This document shows, one piece after another, positions 33,578-42,300 of a DNA stretch of 64,000 bases (position 1 is the stretch's first letter; every line of letters begins with the position of its first letter). The notes beneath the pieces are model-generated. The model worked only from the letters and a program-made list of their open reading frames with translations, had not been told where the DNA came from and did no database searches. Both the position numbers and the translations under genes were made by a program. Source of the DNA: Actinoplanes auranticolor (GTDB lineage Bacteria > Actinomycetota > Actinomycetes > Mycobacteriales > Micromonosporaceae); contig NZ_BOQL01000084.1 in the NCBI RefSeq assembly GCF_018332655.1, positions 37,880 to 101,879 on the forward strand, given 5' to 3'.

Positions 33578-34436
33578 TCCCGTCCTCCGCGTCCAGTCGC
33601 AGCTCACCGACCGCGACCGCACCCTGCTCAGCTGGCTCTACGACCACGGCGTCCTGACGACCTTCCACATCGCCGACGCGCTGTTCCCGTCCCTGGACTT
33701 CTGCCAGCGACGGCTACGCACCCTCTACCGGCTGCGCCTGATCGCCCGCTTCCGCCCCCAACGCGCCGACGGCGGCTCGTACCCGTACCACTACCTCATC
33801 GACCAGCTCGGCGCCGAAGTCGTCGCCGCATCCCGCGACGAGCGGCCCCCACGCCGCGACCACGCCCGCCTCGAACGCCGCCGCTGGACCGCTACCCGCA
33901 CGCTCGACCACCGCCTCGGCGTCAACAAGTTCTTCACCGACCTCGCCGGCTACGCCCGCACTCATCCGAGCGCGCGGCTGATGCAGTGGCTGCCCGAGTC
34001 GACGTGCCAACGCCCCGGCACCTTCGCCCACCCGGACGACCCCGCCCTGCTGCTCGCCTACCAGCCACGCATACGCCCCGACGGCTACGGCGTCTGGCGC
34101 GACGGCACTGACGTCGTACCGTTCTTCCTCGAATACGACACCGGCACCGAACAGCTCGGCGTGCTGATCACCAAGCTCGCCGGCTACCGCGAACTGTTCG
34201 TCGAACTCGGCCGGGCGTGGCCGGTGCTGTACTGGCTGCACTCCGCGGCCCGGGAGCGCAACCTCCGAGCCCGACTGGCTGACCTGCCGCTGCCCGCACC
34301 TCTCGCGACAGGTGCCCGCGACCACGCCGCCGCCGGCAAGCTCTCCCCGGCGGGGCCGGTGTGGATGGTCGCCGGCGACGGCGAACATCGCACAACGTTG
34401 GGCGACCTCGCCCAACTGACCTCAAACGGGTCTTAA
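33570..34436 (+). CDS. Replication-relaxation family protein
   Basis: 288 residues from the ATG at 33570 (AGGGG 7 nt upstream). A winged-helix N-terminus (LSWLYDHGVLTTFHIADALFP, in part) is followed by RLYRLRLIARFRP, LDHRLGVNKFFTDL and, in the second half, FFLEYDTGTEQLGVLITKL, the pattern of Replic_Relax proteins of actinomycete plasmids and integrative elements. They are thought to act at the origin in DNA relaxation or replication. It lies just downstream of the iteron-like region, which is its likely site. Confidence 0.85.
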   Translation: MDDPVLRVQSQLTDRDRTLLSWLYDHGVLTTFHIADALFPSLDFCQRRLRTLYRLRLIARFRPQRADGGSYPYHYLIDQLGAEVVAASRDERPPRRDHARLERRRWTATRTLDHRLGVNKFFTDLAGYARTHPSARLMQWLPESTCQRPGTFAHPDDPALLLAYQPRIRPDGYGVWRDGTDVVPFFLEYDTGTEQLGVLITKLAGYRELFVELGRAWPVLYWLHSAARERNLRARLADLPLPAPLATGARDHAAAGKLSPAGPVWMVAGDGEHRTTLGDLAQLTSNGS

Positions 34437-34530
34437 CCCGGCCACGGAACTCGTCGTCGCGTTGCAGCCAGGAGTAGAGCGACGCCAGCTCGTGCGTCAC
34501 GTTGTCACCGAGCGCGATCTTCGCCTGCAC
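34437..34530 (-). pseudogene. 5' fragment of an EACC1-like effector-associated component
   Basis: From a GTG at 34530: AKIALGDNVTHELASLYSWL, then RDDEFRGRV, resembling the first part of effector-associated constant component 1, a small domain tied to bacterial conflict systems. The frame then runs into the end of the relaxation gene without its own stop, so only the first 30 or so codons remain. Between 34530 and 34674 no complete gene is seen. Confidence 0.4.
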
Positions 34531-34674
34531 GCGGCGATATTCCTCGTTCCGCTGCGGGAACGCCAGACGTCGATGGTGTCGGCTTGACGACCGGCCCGGC
34601 CAACGCTGCCAGCTTGGGGTAGCCGAACCTCCGATAGATGGGGAGTCACGGCGGCACGAGGGTTCTCCGCGACG

Positions 34675-35250
34675 GTGACAAGAAGTATGTTTACGCCCAC
34701 GGAGCGCGTCGAGTATGGCCCTGGGGCAAGGTGGATGAGTTACGGCAAGTACAACTATCAAGGATATTTCGGCGAGAGTTTCGTGCGGGTCCTGGCCAGC
34801 GCCGCTGGCCTGATCGCCGGTCAGCAGGACGTCGACCATACGGGCGTCGACTTCTCCATCGACTTTCCGGGAGTTCGTGGCACGGTCCGCTTCCCGAAGA
34901 TCGAGGCGCAGGTCAAGTCCTGGTCCAGTCCCAAGGGGACCGACTTGCACTGGCACTACCCCATGAACGTGAACCACTACAACAATCTCGCCGGTGAGGG
35001 GTTCGCGGTGTCGCGTTACCTCTTCCTGATCATCGTTCCGTCAGATACTGATCACTACGCACACGTGGACGAGACATCTATGCGGCTCAGCCACTGTGGG
35101 TACTGGGCGTCGCTGCGCGATGCACCGGTTATCGACCCGGCTGCACAGCGCCACATCACGGTTCACGTGCCCAAGCGCAACCTGTTGACCGTCAACGGCC
35201 TGCGGTCGCTTCTCGGCGACGTCCCAGCGCAACAGGCACCCGCGTCATGA
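34675..35250 (+). CDS. DUF4365-like PD-(D/E)XK-fold protein, first gene of the defence-like operon
   Basis: 191 residues from GTG 34675 (ATG 34687 is also possible). Seen: YQGYFGESFVRVLASAAG (Glu34), DHTGVDFSID (Asp59) and FPKIEAQVKSW (Glu77, Gln79, Lys81), the DUF4365 arrangement of a PD-(D/E)XK-type nuclease core. DUF4365 proteins are frequent companions of bacterial defence genes. The stop overlaps the next start by 4 bp. Nuclease activity is inferred from motif only. Confidence 0.7.
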   Translation: MTRSMFTPTERVEYGPGARWMSYGKYNYQGYFGESFVRVLASAAGLIAGQQDVDHTGVDFSIDFPGVRGTVRFPKIEAQVKSWSSPKGTDLHWHYPMNVNHYNNLAGEGFAVSRYLFLIIVPSDTDHYAHVDETSMRLSHCGYWASLRDAPVIDPAAQRHITVHVPKRNLLTVNGLRSLLGDVPAQQAPAS

Positions 35251-36371
35251 CGCCGCACGTTCTGGTAGGTGACGATGAGCTTCGTGCCGCCACCGCCCTG
35301 ATGCCCGAGACATTGAGCCAATACCTATCTTCCACCGGCTGGGCACCGGAGCAACGTCTCGAACGTGCGACCTTGTGGACGCGGCGCGAGGACGACGGCG
35401 ACTTCCAGGTGCTAGTCCCCGGGGATCGCGCGTTGCGTGACTACGCGAGCCGCGTCTCCGACTTCCTCACCACCGTGGCGGCCGTCGAAGAACGTCCGAT
35501 CCGGCTACTCCTCGACGATCTTGAAAGCGGCGGAGCGGACACCCTTTCCTTCCGGCTACTCCCGAGCGGTCCCTCCGGAACGATTCCGCTGTTCAACGCG
35601 GTGGACGCGCTCGCGGGCGTGCGAGAGCTGGTCGTGTCGTCCGCATATGCCCTGACGATCGACCAACCGATGCTGGTGCAAGGACGTCGGCCGGAGAGCG
35701 CGCTCGACTTCGCCCGCACCGTGCGATTGGGCACCCCACGCGCCGGAAGCTGGGCGATCGCAGCGCAACTCGCAGTGCCGCGCGTGGACGCGGATGCCGC
35801 CCCGCCACTCGCCCGTCAAGTGACGCTGCAGATGCATCGCGCCGTGCGAGCGTGTTTCGCAGCCTCGGGCGAGGCGCTGCGCGAGTTCGATCTCGAATTG
35901 TTCCTACGCCGAACCAGTGAGGGCGTGTCGGCGAACGTCTGTGACGCGCTGGCCAAGCTCGGCCGGGACGGTGTGCCGTACGACGTACGGTTCAACTGGG
36001 CGCGTGATCTGCCGTCATCCGTGCCGGCTCGGTCGTTCCGCTTCAGCACTCGGCGGATCGAGGCTCTCCACACGGCGGCAGAGCAGCTCAAGGTGGCAGT
36101 TCCGGACGGGGAAGTAACCGTTGAGGGGCAGGTCAGCAAGCTCCGGCGGGACATCGGCGAGGGCGGCCAGGCAACAGTGCGGGGTCCGATCCACACCGTG
36201 TACGGCTCCTCGGAACGGTCCGTTCGGGTCATGCTGCCGGACGCCCTCTATCAACGGCTTGTCGACGCGCACGGGCGGCGGCAGCACGTACGGGTCACCG
36301 GGACGGCCGTGCGCGGGCGTATCGAGCGCGTTTCCCGAGTTGAGGTCTTGGGCGGCGCCACCGAAGCCTGA
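35247..36371 (+). CDS. Unknown protein, second gene of the defence-like operon
   Basis: 374 residues, no recognised family. It opens with VLVGDDELRAATALMPETL; the middle has alternating strands and helices (FDLELFLRRTSEGVSANV, DALAKLGRDGVPYDVRFNWA); the last 90 residues (EVTVEGQVSKLRRDIGEGG to HVRVTGTAVRGRIERVSRV) look like a small beta-barrel. No membrane segment or catalytic triad is evident. Coupled to the DUF4365 gene by a 4-bp ATGA overlap, which makes a complex or toxin/antidote-like relation possible but unproven. Confidence 0.75.
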   Translation: MTPHVLVGDDELRAATALMPETLSQYLSSTGWAPEQRLERATLWTRREDDGDFQVLVPGDRALRDYASRVSDFLTTVAAVEERPIRLLLDDLESGGADTLSFRLLPSGPSGTIPLFNAVDALAGVRELVVSSAYALTIDQPMLVQGRRPESALDFARTVRLGTPRAGSWAIAAQLAVPRVDADAAPPLARQVTLQMHRAVRACFAASGEALREFDLELFLRRTSEGVSANVCDALAKLGRDGVPYDVRFNWARDLPSSVPARSFRFSTRRIEALHTAAEQLKVAVPDGEVTVEGQVSKLRRDIGEGGQATVRGPIHTVYGSSERSVRVMLPDALYQRLVDAHGRRQHVRVTGTAVRGRIERVSRVEVLGGATEA

Positions 36372-36446
36372 TCGGGCTTGGCCTGCGGCGGTTCCACCAT
36401 CCGCAGATTCATGGCAACCTGAAGATCCATATAGGAGGCTGGATGG

Positions 36447-39386
36447 ATGGTCTCATCCGTTGTTGATCTACATAGGATCAACGATGCCGTAGCGGCCCGA
36501 CGGGAGAGTGGGACGACCGTGGAAAAAGCCCCTGCTGAGGCGCTGCTCGAATTGGCTCCGGGCTCGGTCGTGGTCGTCCGGGATGAGGAATGGCTGGTGC
36601 AGAGCGCGGAGGAGACCGCGGACGGACTTCTCGTACACGTCCGCGGCTTGGGCGAATTGGTGCGCGACACCACGGCCAGTTTCTACGCCTCCCTCGACCG
36701 CATCGAACCCCTCGACCCGGCAGCCGCGAGCGTGGTGGCAGACGACAGCCCGCGTTACCGCAAGGCCCGCCTCTGGCTGGAGTCCACCTACCGCAAGACC
36801 GCCGTCCCGCTCGCCGACCGCTCGCTCACCGTCGCCACGCAGGCCCTGGCGACACCGTTGAGCTACCAGCAGACCGCCGTGCGCAAGGCCCTCGACCCGG
36901 ACAACCTGCGTCCCCGGATCCTGCTGGCCGACGCGGTCGGGCTCGGCAAGACCCTGGAAATCGGCATGATCCTGTCGGAGCTGGTCCGCCGAGGCCGAGG
37001 CGAGCGGATCCTCATCGTGACGCCCCGCCACGTGCTCGAACAGATACAGCAGGAATTATGGTCGCGATTCGCGCTGCCGTTCGTCCGGCTCGACTCCGCC
37101 GGCATCCAACGAGTACGGCAGAAACTCCCGGCGAACCGCAACCCGTTCACCTATTTCCGGCGCGCGATCATCTCGATCGACACACTGAAATCAGAGCGGT
37201 ACGCGGCCGGCCTGAAAAAGCAGCGCTGGGACGCGGTCGTCATCGACGAATCGCACAACCTGGCCAACGCGTCCACGCAGAACAACAAGCTGGCCCGCAT
37301 GCTGTCACGAAATGCCGAGACGCTGATCCTGGCATCGGCGACCCCGCACAACGGCCGCAAGGAGTCCTTCGCCGAGCTCGTCCGGCTGCTCGACCCGTCC
37401 GCGATCCCTCCCGGCGGCGACCTGGTGGCCGCCGAGATCGACCGGTTGGTGATCCGACGCCACCGGCACAGCGACGAGGTGGCCGGCGTCGTCGGCGCCG
37501 ACTGGGCAGAACGGCGAGAACCGGAGAACGTGCTGGTGCCCGCAAGCCCGGCAGAGAACGCGGTCGCCCGCGAACTCCAGGACGTGTGGCTGTGGCCGCC
37601 CGACAAGCGCACCCCCTACTCCGGGCAGAACGCGTCGCTGTTCCCATGGACGCTCGCCAAGGCCTTCCTGTCGTCACCGGCCGCGCTCGCCGAGACCGTC
37701 CGACAGCGTCTGGGACGTCTCCCGCACGACCCAGCAGCGAACCTCGAACGAGCGGCACTGGACCGGCTGGCCGACCTCAACACGGCGGCGCTGACGGCGG
37801 GCTCGGCCAAATACACCCGGCTGGTCGAGCGGCTCCGGGAGATCGGCGTCGCCTCCGGCTCGCCGATGCGGGCGGTGGTGTTCGCCGAACGCGTCGCCAC
37901 CCTCGCCTGGCTGCACAAACACCTGCCGGCCGACCTCGGAATGCCCGCCGAAGCGGTCGCGATCATGCACGGCGGCCTACCCGACGACGAGCAGCAGCGC
38001 ACCGTCGACGCGTTCAAGCAGGAACACGCTCCGGTCCGGGTCCTGGTCACCGGCGACGTCGCCTCCGAAGGGGTCAACCTGCACGCCCAGTGCCACGAGC
38101 TGATCCACTACGACATCCCGTGGAGCCTGATCCGCATCGAGCAGCGCAACGGCCGCATCGACCGGTATGGCCAGCAGCACCCGCCCCGGATCACCGCTCT
38201 ACTGCTGGAACCGGACGGCGACCGGTTCGCCGGCGACATCCGCATCCTGGCGAAGCTGGTCGACAAGGAGAACGAGGCGCACCGCGCGCTCGGCGACGTG
38301 GCTTCCCTGATGGGCCAGTACGACGTGAAGGGCGAGGAGGACGCCATCCGGGCCGTCCTGGCCGGGCAGCGGGATCTCGACGAGGTAGTGCGGACGCCGG
38401 ACGAGGTGCTGACCGGCGACGACCTGTCGGCGATGTTCTTCGGCATCGTCGACGCCGACGACGCGAACGACGCGCCACTGCCCGAGACGACCGTGATTGC
38501 CGGGTCCGGGCTCTACCCCGACGAGGTCTCCTACCTCGACGAGGCGTTACACGCAGCTTTCGTCGACCCGACCAAGCCATTGAGCAACAACGGCGTCGCC
38601 TGGCGCCGTGATTCGGCCTTCGGCACCGCCGAGCTGACCCCGCCACCCGACCTGGTGCAACGTCTCGACGTCTTGCCGCAGAGCTATCTCTCCGACCGCC
38701 GGGTCACCGACAAGCTCGTTCTGGCGACCACCTTCGCGCGCGGCAAGGACCGGATGGAGCAGGCGCTGCGCGACGACACCGGGTCCAGCTGGCCGGACGC
38801 GCACTACCTGAGCCCGCTGCACCCGGTGCTGGACTGGGCCTCGGACCGGGCCCTGGCCGGGCTGGGCCGTAACCAGGTGTTCGCGGTTCGCGGTGACGTC
38901 GACAACCTGACCGTGCTGCTGCTGGGCACGCTCACCAACCGGCGCGGGCAGGTCGTCTCAGCAGCGTGGCTGACGGTCGAGTTCCCGGCACCCGACGACC
39001 CGGCGTTCGCCCCGGTCACGCCGCACCCGTCGGCCGCCGCCGCGCTGGCCGCATTGGGCTTCGACACCGCGCGGGCCAACCCAGGCTCGGTGCCCGACCC
39101 CGACGCGTTGAGCCGATTCATCGCCCCGGCCGTGCATCACGCCCGCGCACAGATGCGTGACCTGTTCGCCGCGGCCGAGAAGGACGTCGCGCACCGGGTC
39201 GAGCAGTGGTCGCACCGCCTCGCCCAGTGGCAGCACGACGCCGACGCACTCGTCCAACGCCGTGACCTGAAGCAACGCCGGGTCAGCATCGGACAGGAGC
39301 AGAAGCTGGTCGCCGACATGAACCCAGACCGGCAACTGGTCCGCCCGCTGCTGGTGGTCGTACCCACCCGGGAGGTGCCCCAATGA
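36447..39386 (+). CDS. SNF2-family helicase, DrmD-like
   Basis: 979 residues from the ATG at 36447 with GGAGG 8 nt upstream. Helicase motifs: Q-like LSYQQTAV (138-145), Walker A DAVGLGKT (162-169), DESH (267-270), SATPHNG and, in the second domain, GDVASEGVNLHAQCHELIHY and QRNGRIDRYGQ (from Gln566). The last 400 residues are specific to this family, with no other domain recognised. Size and layout match DrmD of class 1 DISARM, a translocase accompanying the methylase. The next start overlaps by 4 bp. Confidence 0.85.
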   Translation: MVSSVVDLHRINDAVAARRESGTTVEKAPAEALLELAPGSVVVVRDEEWLVQSAEETADGLLVHVRGLGELVRDTTASFYASLDRIEPLDPAAASVVADDSPRYRKARLWLESTYRKTAVPLADRSLTVATQALATPLSYQQTAVRKALDPDNLRPRILLADAVGLGKTLEIGMILSELVRRGRGERILIVTPRHVLEQIQQELWSRFALPFVRLDSAGIQRVRQKLPANRNPFTYFRRAIISIDTLKSERYAAGLKKQRWDAVVIDESHNLANASTQNNKLARMLSRNAETLILASATPHNGRKESFAELVRLLDPSAIPPGGDLVAAEIDRLVIRRHRHSDEVAGVVGADWAERREPENVLVPASPAENAVARELQDVWLWPPDKRTPYSGQNASLFPWTLAKAFLSSPAALAETVRQRLGRLPHDPAANLERAALDRLADLNTAALTAGSAKYTRLVERLREIGVASGSPMRAVVFAERVATLAWLHKHLPADLGMPAEAVAIMHGGLPDDEQQRTVDAFKQEHAPVRVLVTGDVASEGVNLHAQCHELIHYDIPWSLIRIEQRNGRIDRYGQQHPPRITALLLEPDGDRFAGDIRILAKLVDKENEAHRALGDVASLMGQYDVKGEEDAIRAVLAGQRDLDEVVRTPDEVLTGDDLSAMFFGIVDADDANDAPLPETTVIAGSGLYPDEVSYLDEALHAAFVDPTKPLSNNGVAWRRDSAFGTAELTPPPDLVQRLDVLPQSYLSDRRVTDKLVLATTFARGKDRMEQALRDDTGSSWPDAHYLSPLHPVLDWASDRALAGLGRNQVFAVRGDVDNLTVLLLGTLTNRRGQVVSAAWLTVEFPAPDDPAFAPVTPHPSAAAALAALGFDTARANPGSVPDPDALSRFIAPAVHHARAQMRDLFAAAEKDVAHRVEQWSHRLAQWQHDADALVQRRDLKQRRVSIGQEQKLVADMNPDRQLVRPLLVVVPTREVPQ

Positions 39387-42300
39387 GCGTGTCCGACGCG
39401 ATCCTGGTCGGTGAGGGCTGGATCTCCGAGCACTACTTCACCACCGACGCGACGAAGGAGTCGTTCCGCGCCCGGGTGCTGGAACGCCGCAAGACCTGGG
39501 ACGCGGAGGCCGCCGAGCGCCGGCCCACCCCGCGCAGCCGGTTCACCGAAGCCCGGCAGGAGCTGGAAGCCGACCTCGCCAAGCTCAGCGAGCTGACCGA
39601 CGTGGAGGCCGACCTCGGCGCCACCGACCCGCAGACCGTCGCCGCCGCGGTCGCCTCGATCTATCAGCGCATCGTCGACATCCTGGAACTTCGCGAGCAC
39701 GGCCTGGTCGTCAGCGCGGACGGGCCGATCCTGCGCGTGTCGGCGCCCGGCATCACCGACCGGGCGCCGCTGGTCGTGGTGCTCGCCCAGCCGGTCGCCA
39801 CGGTCGAGGACATCCTCGCCAAGGACGGCCCGACGCTGGCCGCACCGGTGCGCCTGGACGACGACGGCGACGAACTGACCTCCGCCGCACGACTGACGTC
39901 CGCCCTGTTCGTCGAGGACGACGCCGCCGACCTGGTGCTCATCCTGGCCGGCCGGTGGGCGGTGCTGGCCGAACGGGAACGCTGGGCCGAGGGCCGCTAC
40001 CTCGCCATCGACCTCCAACTGATCTGCGAACGCAACGACACCCGACGCGGCGGCGAGATCGACCGCGCCTTGACCTGCCTGTCCGCGGCGTCGATCGCCC
40101 CGGACCCCGACGGCAACCTGTGGTGGAGCAGCGTCCTCGAAGACTCGATCAAACACACCGTCGGCGTCTCCAAGGACCTTCGCGAGGGCGTACGCCTCTC
40201 AATCGAGATCATCGCGAATGATGTCGTCGCCCGCCGCCGCGCCCGCGGCCTGGAACCGCTGCCCGCCGCCGAGGCCCAGCCGCTGGCCAAGCAGGCGCTG
40301 CGCTTTCTCTATCGCATTCTCTTCCTGCTGTACGCAGAAGCGTCGCCCGAGCTGGGCGTACTGCCGGTTGGCGCGCCCGAATACGACCGCGGCTACAGCC
40401 TGGACCGGCTGCGCGAACTCGTCCAGGTCGAGCTGGCCACCCCACGGGCCCGAACCGGAACCCACCTCTACGAATCGCTGGGCGTGCTGTTCCGGCTGGT
40501 CGACAAGGGTCACCAGAGCGACGAGCCGGACGACGAGGAGTCGCTGTCCGCGCCGGGACTCACCTTCAACCCGCTGCGCGCCGACCTGTTCCGGCCCAGC
40601 GCCACCGCGCACATCGACGCGGTCGGCCTCGGCAATGCCACCCTGCAGGAGATCCTCACCCACCTGCTGCTGAGCAAGGAGCGGCGGGGCAAGGACCGAG
40701 GCTTCATCTCGTACGCGGAACTGGGCATCAACCAGCTCGGCGCGGTCTACGAAGGGCTGATGTCGTACACGGGCTTCTTCGCCGAGACCGACCTGTACGA
40801 GGTCGCCAAGGGCGGTGACGGCAGCAAGGGCTCCTGGGTGGTGCCGGTGGACCGGGCAGACGGCATCGACGCCGCCGACTTTGTGAAGCTGGCCGACAAG
40901 GTGACCGGTGAGCTGCGGCCGGTGCTGCACCCGCAGGGCTCGTTCGTGTTCCGGCTGGCCGGCCGCGAACGCCAGCAGTCGGCGTCCTACTACACCCCCG
41001 AGGTGCTGACGAAGTTCACCGTCGGGCAAGCCCTGGAGGAACTGCTCGACCAGAACGGCGAGCGCACACCGGCCGCCGACATCCTCGGCATGACGATCTG
41101 CGAACCCGCACTCGGGTCGGGCGCGTTCGCCATCGAGGCGGTCCGGCAGCTCGCCGAGCAATACCTGAAGCGCCGCCAGGAGGAGTTGGCTGCCGAGGGC
41201 AAACGCATCGACCCGGACGACTACCCGAAACGCCTGCAAGAGGTGAAGGCCTACCTCGCTTTGCACAACGTGTACGGCGTCGACCTCAACGGCACCGCCG
41301 TCGAACTCGCCGAGATCACCCTCTGGCTCGACACGATGGTCCAGGGCCTGTCGGCGCCCTGGTTCGGTCTGCACCTGCGCCGCGGCAACTCCCTGATCGG
41401 CGCCCGCCGGGCCGTCTACCGCCGCAGCCAGGTCACCGACAAGTCATGGCTGGCCGCGGTGCCGGACGAGGTGCCCTTGACCGCGCTGGTCGAAGACATC
41501 GAAGCCGAGCGAGTCGCCACCGACGGCATCCACCACTTTCTGCTGCCCGCCGACGGCTGGGGCTCAGCCGCCGACGCTAAGGAGGCCGCAGCACTCGCGC
41601 CGGACGCGGCGAAGAAGCTCAAGACCTGGCGAGGCAGCACCAAGGCCAAACCCACAAAGCAAACCGTCGACGCGTACGCCGAACTGGCGCACCGCGTGGA
41701 GTCGTTGTGGCAGATCGCCTACCGCCGCCTGGACATCGCCGAGAAGCAGATCCACCGCCGCATCCCGGTGTGGGAAGCGGGGGAGCTGCCGGTCGGCGGG
41801 GCAGTGCAACGCGAGGAGATCGAGGCGGCCCTCGCCGACGAGGAGGGCGCCTACCGGCGGCTGCGCCGCGCGATGGACGCGTGGACAGCGCTGTGGTTCT
41901 GGCCGCTCACCGACGAGTCCGCCACCGTTGACGGCGCTGTGGTCACGCCGCCGACGGTCGCGCAGTGGATCGCCGGGCTGCAGGCACTGCTGGGTCGCAA
42001 CCCAGAACTGCGCAAACGCAAAGCTGCCGGGACGATCCTGAGCACAGGGATGAGCTGGGACGAACTCAACGAGGCAGAACGGGTGGAGATTGGCTTCGCC
42101 GGAGCCAAGCCGATTGAGACCGTGCTGCGCGAGCACCCGTGGCTGGTGGTGTGCGAGCTTATCGCCCAGCGGCAAGGCTTCTTCCACTGGCAACTGGACT
42201 TCGCGACGGTGTTCGCCCGCAGCGGCTTCGACCTCCAGGTTGGTAATCCGCCCTGGGTGCGTCCAATCATAAACGTCGATGCGTTGATGGCTGAGGGTGA

